Shown: positions 1 to 5,565 of the stretch, in pieces | Layout of the letters: each line of letters opens with the position of its first letter | Numbering within the stretch: position 1 is the stretch's first letter | Origin: an uncultured Methylococcaceae bacterium | GTDB lineage: Bacteria; Pseudomonadota; Gammaproteobacteria; Methylococcales; Methylomonadaceae | Direction of reading: 5' to 3' | Assembly (NCBI GenBank): GCA_903903365.1 | Contig: CAIUYS010000145.1 | Span: 1-5,601, forward strand | DNA: 5,601 nt | Made by a program: the position numbers and the translations under genes | The notes under the pieces: generated by a model | Database searches by the model: none | What the model saw: the letters and a program-made list of their open reading frames with translations, nothing else | Told to the model about the DNA's origin: nothing

Positions 1-99
1 GACCGGCCTGACCGGCCTGACCGGCCTGACCGGCCTGACCGGCCTGACCGGCCTGACCGGCCTGACCGGCCTGACCGGCCTGACCGGCCTGACCGGCCT
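1..99 (-). repeat. Perfect 9-base tandem repeat encoding (Gln-Ala-Gly)n
   Basis: Eleven identical copies of the 9-base unit GACCGGCCT (plus strand) fill 1-99 and are still running at the left edge, so the true copy number is unknown. On the minus strand they read CAG GCC GGT in frame with the hybrid sensor gene, adding Gln-Ala-Gly eleven times directly after Glu-Glu-Glu-Asn-Arg. The unit is 7/9 G+C, richer than the surrounding gene. There is no divergence between copies, which suggests recent expansion by slippage or, alternatively, an assembly artefact. Because the period is a multiple of three, copy-number changes keep the frame. The array falls between the PAS-like domain and where the family normally has its coiled-coil linker. 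Confidence 0.97.
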
Positions 100-2101
100 G
101 TCTGTTTTCCTCCTCCATGATGACCAGATAAAGCGGTTCATCAGTAGGTGAAGGGGAAGTAAATGTTACCGGCCTGATGGTCAGGTCAATCACGGAAAAA
201 TGGTTATTCGTTTTAATCCGAAGACCGGTGCAGCGAACAATCTCGCGGGTACTCACCGCCTTGTACAGGCTGGTCGTCAGGCCGATTCGCAGCCCCTCGC
301 GGGCCATTTTAAGAATGTTGTTTAAGCCGGATTCCCCAGCAGTCGGTTCCAGGTACATCCCGGTGCGGCCGTGTAGGTAGAGAATGTCACCCTGGTTGTT
401 CACCAGTGCACCGGCCGGGGCGATTTGTAATAATAGCGCCTGTTCGGTGAGTTCGCGCAGGGGTAGTTTTACAGGGAATGTTTTTTTGTCGGTGCTTCGA
501 GCGAGGCTCGTATCCATAAGCAGCGTAAATCGCGCCAGATTTGCCCGCTGGTTACCATGAAAATCTTCTTTGCGCTGATACAGTTTTGCTTCGCGGTTTA
601 GTGCAGCAAATAAATCGGTCAATTCGCCTACGCTTTCGGAACTGCCCAAAAATAGTATACCATCAGGGTTAAGGGCATAATGGAATAGCTGTATAAGCTT
701 CTCCTGTAGTCCTTTTCCCATATAAATTAGCAGATTGCGGCAACTTATAAGGTCAAGTTTTGAGAAAGGCGGATCTTTGACGGCATTTTGTTCGGAAAAA
801 ATAACCATGTCGCGGATGCTTTTGTTGATGCGATAGGCGCTGCCGTCGGCCTCGGTTTTAAAAAAATGCGTCAACCGATCAGGCGAGACGTCAATAGCGA
901 TGCTCGAAGGATACAGACCGGCGCGAGCGGTGGCAATTGACTGGCTGTCGATGTCGGTGGCGAAGATCTGCACCGTGTAGCTTGTATTAAGCGTGTCTAT
1001 CTGCTCTTGCAAGAGCATAGCGATGGAATAAGCCTCTTCGCCGGTGGAGCATCCCGGTACCCAAACACGGATGCTTGAACCTGGCTGCTTGTCGGTAAAC
1101 AACAGGGGAATAATCTCTTTCTCAAGCGCAAGGAAGGCATCAGGATCACGGAAAAAATTGGTCACCCCGATCAACAGGTCACGAAATAGCGCGTGTACCT
1201 CGGTTGGGTTTTGTTGCAGATATTTGACGTAAGTATCTATTGTATTAATTTGGTTAACAGCCATGCGCCGTTCAATGCGTCGATGGATAGTGTTCAGTTT
1301 GTACTGGGAGAAGTCGTGTCCGGTCTGGGCGCGCACCAGAACAAAGATCTTTTGTAATGAGTTTTCGGATTTCTCTTTCGATATGGTAGTGGTTTGATAG
1401 GGTTTGCCGTAGGCGTGTTTGGCATAGGCAATAAGTTGGGCAGGCATTTCGGCGGGTGGTAGTTCAAAGTCCACCGTGCCGGTGGCGATGGCGTTGCGCG
1501 GCATGGCATCGAACTCGGTAGATTCCGGGTTTTGCGCCATTACAATACCTCCTTCTCCCTTGATGATTCGAACGCCCAGGGCACCATCGCTACCAGTGCC
1601 GGAGAGCACGATACCTATTGCGCGTTCGCGTTGATCTTGGGCTAGCGACCGGAAGAAAAAGTCTATTGGCAGGCGCAGTCCGCGATGCACTGAAGGTTCC
1701 AGTAATTGCAGGGTGCCGTTTATAAACGCCATGTCACAATTGGGCGGAATAATGTAGACGCAGTTGGGTTTTACCGTCATGCCGTCTTCCACTTCAATGA
1801 CGGGCATGCGGGTGCAGTGTTGAATAAGTTCGGTGAGCAAGCTTTTGTGGTCTGGAGCCAAGTGCTGAACCAGAATAAAAGCCATGCCGGGGTCAGTGTC
1901 GATGGGTATGCCGGAAAAGAATGCCTCAAAAGCCGCCAAGCCCCCAGCCGAGGCACCTATGCCGACAATGGGGAAAGCGGTAGGAGGCGTTGCCCACGTC
2001 TTTGATCCTTTATTTACAGTATTATCGGCTTCCTGCAAGTCGTTTATTTTGCCAGGTTCCTGAGCTTTTTCTGCATTGGTTAGGTGTTTTTTACGGGTCA
2101 T
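1..2101 (-). CDS. CheB-CheR-PAS hybrid signalling protein, 3' end beyond the window
   Basis: A hybrid chemotaxis-type protein: CheB-like methylesterase fused to a CheR-like SAM-dependent methyltransferase and a PAS-like domain. The frame is open for 700 codons from ATG at 2101 to the left edge, where it is cut. An AGGAT ribosome site 9 bases upstream supports this start. The CheB part spans about residues 43-235, with GASAGG (Ser51), VQH (His80) and SGTGSDG (Asp172) as the expected catalytic triad. There is no receiver domain before it. The CheR part spans about 245-510: HRRIERRM (273-280), TNFFRDPDAF (314-323), SAM-binding VPGCSTGEEA (348-357), ATDID (381-385) and SCRNLLIY (453-460). A PAS-like region (about 551-664, with DILYLHGRTG) follows, then EEENR and an array of Gln-Ala-Gly repeats (668-700). 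Family members usually continue into a coiled coil and often PAS plus histidine kinase domains; here that is inference. It lies 30 bases after the HD-GYP regulator, probably in the same operon. Confidence 0.93.
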   Translation of the reverse strand, partial: MTRKKHLTNAEKAQEPGKINDLQEADNTVNKGSKTWATPPTAFPIVGIGASAGGLAAFEAFFSGIPIDTDPGMAFILVQHLAPDHKSLLTELIQHCTRMPVIEVEDGMTVKPNCVYIIPPNCDMAFINGTLQLLEPSVHRGLRLPIDFFFRSLAQDQRERAIGIVLSGTGSDGALGVRIIKGEGGIVMAQNPESTEFDAMPRNAIATGTVDFELPPAEMPAQLIAYAKHAYGKPYQTTTISKEKSENSLQKIFVLVRAQTGHDFSQYKLNTIHRRIERRMAVNQINTIDTYVKYLQQNPTEVHALFRDLLIGVTNFFRDPDAFLALEKEIIPLLFTDKQPGSSIRVWVPGCSTGEEAYSIAMLLQEQIDTLNTSYTVQIFATDIDSQSIATARAGLYPSSIAIDVSPDRLTHFFKTEADGSAYRINKSIRDMVIFSEQNAVKDPPFSKLDLISCRNLLIYMGKGLQEKLIQLFHYALNPDGILFLGSSESVGELTDLFAALNREAKLYQRKEDFHGNQRANLARFTLLMDTSLARSTDKKTFPVKLPLRELTEQALLLQIAPAGALVNNQGDILYLHGRTGMYLEPTAGESGLNNILKMAREGLRIGLTTSLYKAVSTREIVRCTGLRIKTNNHFSVIDLTIRPVTFTSPSPTDEPLYLVIMEEENRQAGQAGQAGQAGQAGQAGQAGQAGQAGQAGQAG

Positions 2102-2131
2102 TATAACGGTATCCTGTTTGGATAAACGGTG

Positions 2132-3274
2132 TTAGTTTGTCCACCGCGGGCTGGCTATCAGTGCAGCATCCAGGTGTTGTTTGGCAATAGCGACAAAGTC
2201 GTCAAAGCCTTCAAGAAACGCATCAACCAGGTCGGGATCGAAGTGCTTGCCGCGCTCGGCGGCGATGATGTCACGGGCTTTTTTGAAGGGTATTGCCGGC
2301 TTGTAGGAACGCGGTGAGATTAGGGCATCGAAGACGTCGGCGACTGCCATCAGGCGTGCAGAAACCGGAATTGCATTCTCTGCCAAACCATCAGGATAGC
2401 CGCTACCATCCCATTTTTCATGATGCCAGTGGGCGATTTCTTTGGCAGTCGAAAGAAATACCATGCGAGTCTTAAGGTCAAGCTCTGCTTGTTTGATATC
2501 ACGCTCTGCCTGTTCGATGGCATCGCTACCCAGCTTGGCATGGGTCTGCATAATAACCCATTCATCGGTCGACAGTCTGCCGGGTTTGAGTAGTATGTGA
2601 TCAGGAATGCCGACCTTGCCGATGTCATGCAGCGGGGCTGACCGGGCTAACATGTCAATGTAACCTTCGGTAAGCGTGGCGGCAAAACGGGGGTGGCGAG
2701 CTAATCCCGTTGCCAGTCGTTGTACATAACCTTGGGTGCGCAAAATATGGTTGCCGGTTTCCGGGTCGCGTATTTCGGCCAGATGCGCCAGCGCCCGAAT
2801 GCTGATGCGCTGGATGAGATTGTTTTCTTTCATGCGCAGGGCAACTTGTGCCTTAAGTGTGGCTTCTTGATCTTTCATCCAGTCACGCGCCTGCTTTGCT
2901 TCCAGTTGGGTATTGACCCGAGCCAATACCAATGGTGGGCTGATCGGCTTGGTAATGTAATCAGCGGCACCCAGTTGCAAGCCACGTTCCTCGTCGCTGA
3001 TATTGGTCATGGCGGTGAGGAAAATAACAGGGATATCTTGTGTGTCGGGATCGTTGCGCAGATGGGTAATGACGTCGAAACCATCCATGTCCGGCATCAT
3101 CACATCAAGTAAAATCAGGTCGGGCTTAGGCTGGTTGCCTGCTATACGTAAGCCCGCTGTTCCTGAGGTTGCTGCCAACACCCGGTATGTTGGTTGCAAC
3201 AGTTCACTTAATAGTCTTAGACTTTCGGACGCATCATCAATAATTAAAATGGTGGCGCTGGTTTCGCTAAACAT
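2132..3274 (-). CDS. Response regulator with HD-GYP domain (predicted cyclic di-GMP phosphodiesterase)
   Basis: A 380-residue cytoplasmic two-component response regulator. The N-terminal receiver (about 5-125) has the acidic pair Asp13-Asp14, phosphoacceptor Asp57 in LLDVMMPDMDG, Thr87 and Lys109, so all switch residues are present. A helical, charged linker (about 125-155) joins it to an HD-GYP domain (about 155-355). Its metal and signature residues are visible: His176, HDIGK (216-220), His245 in MQTHAKLGS, His284-His285, GYP (292-294) and Asp313 in ADVFDAL. HD-GYP enzymes hydrolyse cyclic di-GMP to pGpG or GMP, so phosphorylation probably controls local c-di-GMP breakdown; this is inference from the family. 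The ATG at 3274 is preceded 10 bases upstream by AGAGG. The stop lies 30 bases before the CheB/CheR hybrid gene, suggesting co-transcription. The stretch between His245 and His284 contains a short internal duplication, listed separately. No DNA-binding domain is present. Confidence 0.95.
   Translation of the reverse strand: MFSETSATILIIDDASESLRLLSELLQPTYRVLAATSGTAGLRIAGNQPKPDLILLDVMMPDMDGFDVITHLRNDPDTQDIPVIFLTAMTNISDEERGLQLGAADYITKPISPPLVLARVNTQLEAKQARDWMKDQEATLKAQVALRMKENNLIQRISIRALAHLAEIRDPETGNHILRTQGYVQRLATGLARHPRFAATLTEGYIDMLARSAPLHDIGKVGIPDHILLKPGRLSTDEWVIMQTHAKLGSDAIEQAERDIKQAELDLKTRMVFLSTAKEIAHWHHEKWDGSGYPDGLAENAIPVSARLMAVADVFDALISPRSYKPAIPFKKARDIIAAERGKHFDPDLVDAFLEGFDDFVAIAKQHLDAALIASPRWTN
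2474..2515 (-). repeat. Degenerate 21-base duplication inside the HD-GYP domain
   Basis: Residues 254-260 (EQAERDI) and 261-267 (KQAELDL) of the HD-GYP protein are near copies of each other. The encoding DNA is two adjacent 21-base segments that match at about 15 positions. The duplication lies in the helical stretch between His245 and the His284-His285 pair. It is compatible with an old seven-residue (two helical turns) insertion that lengthens this helix without touching the metal ligands. Chance similarity in a Glu/Lys/Gln-rich helix is the alternative. Confidence 0.5.
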
Positions 3275-3473
3275 TCGGGATTGACCTCTAAAATTGCTAA
3301 CGGCTAGTCTAAACCTTTTAAGATTTTTAAAAAACTATTATTTGGTGTTTAAGCACAAGATAAACACTGACTGAATAGACCCACTCACCGTCATGCCTGT
3401 AAGAGAAACCCCTACCCATAAAGCCACAATATAGTGAGAATCCACAGGGGCGAATAATTTATCTGTAAGTATT
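3275..3473. other. Gene-free stretch upstream of the HD-GYP regulator
   Basis: No credible gene is seen. The part next to the regulator start (3290-3370) is AT-rich and should hold its promoter on the minus strand, but I could not pick a convincing -35/-10 pair. The dyad at 3345-3367 is listed separately. Around 3387-3446 the sequence loosely resembles the degenerate intergenic repeats with a CCGTCATGCC-type start and GAATCCAC-type end that I recall from many gammaproteobacteria; this is a weak impression only. At 3449-3456 and 3470-3477 there is an imperfect inverted repeat (GGCGAATA and TATTCACC, one mismatch) that abuts the larger palindromic element. Confidence 0.5.
3345..3367. promoter_or_regulatory. 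Perfect inverted repeat upstream of the HD-GYP regulator, possible operator
   Basis: GTGTTTA (3345-3351) and TAAACAC (3361-3367) form a perfect 7-base inverted repeat with a 9-base spacer. Its centre is about 82 bases before the ATG at 3274. The size and position fit a binding site for a dimeric regulator, but no known consensus is recognised. A small RNA hairpin or chance in AT-rich DNA are alternatives. Confidence 0.3.
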
Positions 3474-3555
3474 CACCTCCCCCTTTGAAAAAGGGGGGAT
3501 GAGGGGAGGTGGGTATTTAAAAAATCTTCCCTAGACCCTCTTTTTCAAAGAGGTG
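3474..3555. repeat. Palindromic intergenic repeat, copy A (two hairpins, MITE/REP-like)
   Basis: An imperfect palindrome of about 82 bases with an AT-rich centre (TATTTAAAAAATCTT). Each half contains its own hairpin with a GAA-type loop: CCCCCTTT/AAAGGGGG at 3479-3497 and CCTCTTT/AAAGAGG at 3537-3553. A further perfect 9-base pairing, CACCTCCCC (3474-3482) with GGGGAGGTG (3503-3511), is possible. Its reverse complement aligns closely with copy B at 5420-5496, so the two belong to one family in opposite orientation. It has no coding capacity. The hairpins lie just after the stop of the DUF2887 pseudogene on the minus strand, and GATTTTTT follows 3537-3553 in that direction, so it could also act as a terminator. 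Confidence 0.85.
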
Positions 3556-3576
3556 GGCTGAATAATTACATTTATC

Positions 3577-4458
3577 TTACTTTTTAAGATGAGCATTAGT
3601 GGCGAGCCAGTGCTGCAAATCATTAACGTTGTTAAAATCGAGTAACGCATCGGCCAGGTTTTCCAAGCTGTCCAGGGGCATATCACGCAAGTGCTGTAAA
3701 GCTTGTTCCAGCGAGGGTTGAAGCCCCAGTTTACGACGCAATTGACGTGTCAGTAAAGCAATGCCTTCTTCTTTCCTGCCTTCTTTCCTGCCTTCAAAAA
3801 GACCTTTCTGCTTTTCTTCCTCGGCAATTTCTTGATAAAAACGGGTCTGTTTTAATTCAATATCGTTTAAGGCCAACATGGTTTTAATCTCCTCACGGCT
3901 TAAATAGGGTAACTTGTAAATTAAAATGGTTTCAATAAAATCCAAACCTTCAGGGCCTAATTCATGGCGTCGTCTGGTTAATTCTTGCGCCAAGGTTATT
4001 GTCTGTTGTTTATGACTGGCAATCAAGCGTATTAATGCCAGCGTCGGCGTAAGTCCGGACTGGTCTTGATAGTCTTCCAAATAAACCCGGTGTAATTGTG
4101 GCAAATCCATAAACGGTGTAAATTCAACACTGGCCGCTTTTTCGGTGCTACGATTTGGATAGATGACTAACGCAAGCCAGGGACGACGGGGCTTGTGCAT
4201 GTGTAAATATAAAGCGATTTCACTGAAAAGACGGCCATAAAAATCGACATCCGGTTGATATTGGACTTCAGCAAAAATAAGGGGTTGTTCAGGATTGTCC
4301 ACAGTTGGCATGAACAATCCATCTATTCGAAAGGCGGTTTGTTTGATTTCTTCAGAACCAAACCGGTAACTGTCACCGCTGTATTGCAGACCCGGTCATT
4401 TCAAGGCTAGCTGGGGCCAGTGTTGAAATGTACGGAAAAACAACGCATCTGTTTTTAT
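3577..4458 (-). pseudogene. DUF2887 / Rpn-like PD-(D/E)XK family gene with damaged 5' end
   Basis: The readable 246-codon part (TTG 4317 to TAA 3577) has the DUF2887 pattern: NPEQPLIFAEVQYQPD, then RPWLALVIYP, VYLEDY and a charged C-terminal tail EGRKEGRKEEG. The family belongs to the PD-(D/E)XK nuclease-like, transposase-associated group; its cellular role is poorly known. Homology continues upstream in the same frame: YRFGSEEIKQTAFRIDGLF (about 4366-4315) and KTDALFFRTFQHWPQLAL (about 4455-4402). However, codon 21 is TGA (4396-4398), and the position of the expected initial Met is ATA (4456-4458), with an in-frame TAG two codons before. No ATG, GTG or TTG occurs between the TGA and TTG 4317. 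Any shorter product would therefore lack the Asp of RIDGLF (4321-4323), the likely first catalytic acid of the D...ExQ motif, while keeping Glu and Gln of AEVQ. No good ribosome site precedes 4317. It begins about 20 bases after the membrane protein stop. Confidence 0.85.
3764..3795 (-). repeat. Short 12-base direct repeat encoding the charged tail
   Basis: The unit CCTTCTTTCCTG (plus strand) at 3779-3790 is preceded by a near copy carrying three extra bases (3764-3778) and followed by a partial third (3791-3795). It encodes Glu-Gly-Arg-Lys repeated in the DUF2887-like protein. Such repeats of Glu-Gly-Arg/Lys are a common, variable feature of this family's C-terminal region, so it is probably ordinary. 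Confidence 0.7.
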
Positions 4459-4474
4459 GGGCTATTTTTTAAAG

Positions 4475-4493
4475 TCCCTTAGCTTTTAAGGGA
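4475..4493 (-). terminator. Small stem-loop over the stop codon of the membrane protein gene, weak terminator candidate
   Basis: TCCCTTA (4475-4481) and TAAGGGA (4487-4493) are perfect 7-base arms around a 5-base loop. In the minus-strand transcript the stem spans the last codons and TAA of the membrane protein gene and is followed only by CTTT and then A residues. It is a poor intrinsic terminator. The 3' arm also contains AAGGGA, which could have been the ribosome site of the DUF2887 gene, though 15 bases from its ATA is long. Confidence 0.3.
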
Positions 4494-5207
4494 GAAGTCG
4501 GGATTGCTTTCGTAGCATTGAACCGTGAAAAAACTTTTAAAATACGGCATAAAACTGATGGTGATAGGGATTGAATAGAAGCAATAAATGGCGGCCGCTT
4601 CTCCGGTTGATACACCCAGTAACCATTGAGGCATAAATAAAGTCATTAACGCCATAAAGCAATGGTAACTGGAGATTTTCCAGTTATTTTTCCAGAGAAA
4701 ACCACTCAATGCCAACGCAAATAATGAGCCGTGGGTAACCAAGGTTCCAAACGCACTCGATATACGATAACCAATATGATAAGTACCCATAAATAAACAG
4801 GAAACCATATTGCCAATAAAATTAGGAGTCGCATTAAAAATTTGCAGGGTATTGGGCAGAAAAGAGCAAATCAGGAATAAAAAGCTAAGTGACGCCCCAT
4901 ATATTGTGGCCTGTTTAAGGGCAGATTTATCAGAGGAGTAAGTGGCCAGTGCCGGCATAATGGCGACTGCTTGCAGGGCGATATGGTAAGTTGACATCTC
5001 GCTTAAATAAAAATTGGTTCCGTAGCCGCATTGGTCAGCAACCGGGTAGGCAAAATATTGAATAAACTCCATGAGTGAAAAATGGAAAATGGCATAAGCT
5101 CTCGCGAACCTTACCCAAAAAGCTTCGGTTTTATCAATAAAAGTCACGCCTGAAGCCGCAAATCCTATAAGACCTAGCCCCAGCGACATATCAGCACTAA
5201 AACACAT
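4479..5207 (-). CDS. Multi-pass membrane protein with MCFSA N-terminus, unknown function
   Basis: A 242-residue, strongly hydrophobic protein with about eight likely membrane segments (near 6-23, 34-54, 73-90, 100-117, 129-149, 153-171, 181-199 and 205-224). It ends in a short polar tail. The start MCFSADMSLGLG resembles a group of uncharacterised bacterial membrane proteins that begin Met-Cys-Phe/Trp-Ser-Ala (DUF5765/DUF6629-like by memory), which supports the chosen start; Cys2 would become the N-terminal residue after Met removal. Possible functional polar residues within segments are Glu47 in SLMEFIQYF and His75, His144 and His159. The ATG at 5207 has TAGGT 8 bases upstream, a modest ribosome site, and a candidate promoter lies at 5230-5257. 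No signal peptide, transporter motif or enzymatic motif is recognised. The only neighbour on its strand is the broken DUF2887 gene, which gives no functional clue. Confidence 0.85.
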   Translation of the reverse strand: MCFSADMSLGLGLIGFAASGVTFIDKTEAFWVRFARAYAIFHFSLMEFIQYFAYPVADQCGYGTNFYLSEMSTYHIALQAVAIMPALATYSSDKSALKQATIYGASLSFLFLICSFLPNTLQIFNATPNFIGNMVSCLFMGTYHIGYRISSAFGTLVTHGSLFALALSGFLWKNNWKISSYHCFMALMTLFMPQWLLGVSTGEAAAIYCFYSIPITISFMPYFKSFFTVQCYESNPDFSLKS

Positions 5208-5229
5208 TATTTTTACCTAAAAATTAACT

Positions 5230-5257
5230 AGTATAATAAAAAAAACCATTAAGACAA
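5230..5257 (-). promoter_or_regulatory. Sigma-70-like promoter candidate for the membrane protein gene
   Basis: On the minus strand TTGTCT (5252-5257) is followed after 16 bases by TATACT (5230-5235). They match the -35 and -10 consensus at 4/6 and 5/6 positions. The -10 is 22 bases before the ATG at 5207, implying a leader of roughly 15 bases containing the TAGGT ribosome site. The AT-rich setting makes chance matches likely, hence moderate confidence. Confidence 0.45.
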
Positions 5258-5306
5258 TGTTAAAGTGAGTCGGGACGGTCAAAAGCCCCGTGGTATATCA
5301 TGTGTA

Positions 5307-5335
5307 GGGTGTAATAAACAAAGCTGAATACACCC
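5307..5335. repeat. Inverted repeat GGGTGTA...TACACCC
   Basis: GGGTGTA (5307-5313) and TACACCC (5329-5335) are perfect 7-base arms separated by 15 bases. The GTAGGGTG start resembles the common short intergenic repeats of many proteobacteria and cyanobacteria beginning with that word; this is recalled, not checked. A related GTAGGGCG word occurs at 5568-5575 near the right edge. Confidence 0.5.
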
Positions 5336-5419
5336 AATAAGTAACTACCAATACAAATAGTTTCAAATAAATAATGATATAAATCAAGAAAAAATGACTT
5401 CGTTTGTAATTATTTAGTT

Positions 5420-5496
5420 CCCCCTCTTTGAAAAAGAGAGGGTAGGGGATATTTTTTAAATAAATCCCCCTCAGTCCCCGTTTTTTAAAGGGGAGG
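5420..5496. repeat. Palindromic intergenic repeat, copy B (opposite orientation to copy A)
   Basis: An imperfect palindrome of about 77 bases around an AT centre (ATATTTTTTAAATAAAT). The left half has CTCTTT/AAAGAG arms around GAA (5424-5438). The right half has CCCCGTTT/AAAGGGG-type arms (5476-5493). Read on the plus strand it aligns with the reverse complement of copy A: a shared CCTCTTTGAAAAAGAG start, a shared ATTTTTTAAATA core and a shared TCCCC(T)CA block after the core. It is non-coding. It is likely a member of a dispersed, non-autonomous repeat family. Confidence 0.85.
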
Positions 5497-5565
5497 CAAG
5501 GCCTGTGAGCACGGTCGATCAATTTAGTTATAGAGCCATGAATTAATGAATTAATTAAGTACATA

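Noticed and set aside
1..99. CRISPR array or iteron-type replication origin at the left edge
   Set aside because: The units are 9 bases, contiguous and without spacers, and they continue the reading frame of a conserved protein, so a coding tandem repeat explains them.
1..160. Plus-strand protein with Thr-Gly-Leu repeats
   Set aside because: One plus frame through the repeat is open and reads Thr-Gly-Leu, but it ends soon after 150 and overlaps the conserved minus-strand CheB-CheR-PAS reading.
1294..1509. 71-codon minus-strand open frame, Pro-rich
   Set aside because: It is a different frame of the CheB-CheR junction; the conserved frame passes through the same bases without a stop.
1706..2005. 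99-codon plus-strand open frame
   Set aside because: Antisense to the CheB catalytic domain, whose triad motifs fix the true strand and frame.
2720..3112. 130-codon plus-strand open frame
   Set aside because: It lies fully antisense to the well-supported receiver and HD-GYP coding sequence and shows no motif of its own.
3474..5496. Insertion sequence with the repeats as terminal inverted repeats
   Set aside because: No transposase with recognisable catalytic motifs is enclosed, each repeat is itself a palindrome rather than a simple terminus, and no target duplication is evident.
5298..5564. 88-codon open frame on the minus strand
   Set aside because: It runs through palindromic copy B, has translated-repeat composition (for example PFKKRGLRG and PLFFKEGE), and has no ribosome site or family resemblance.
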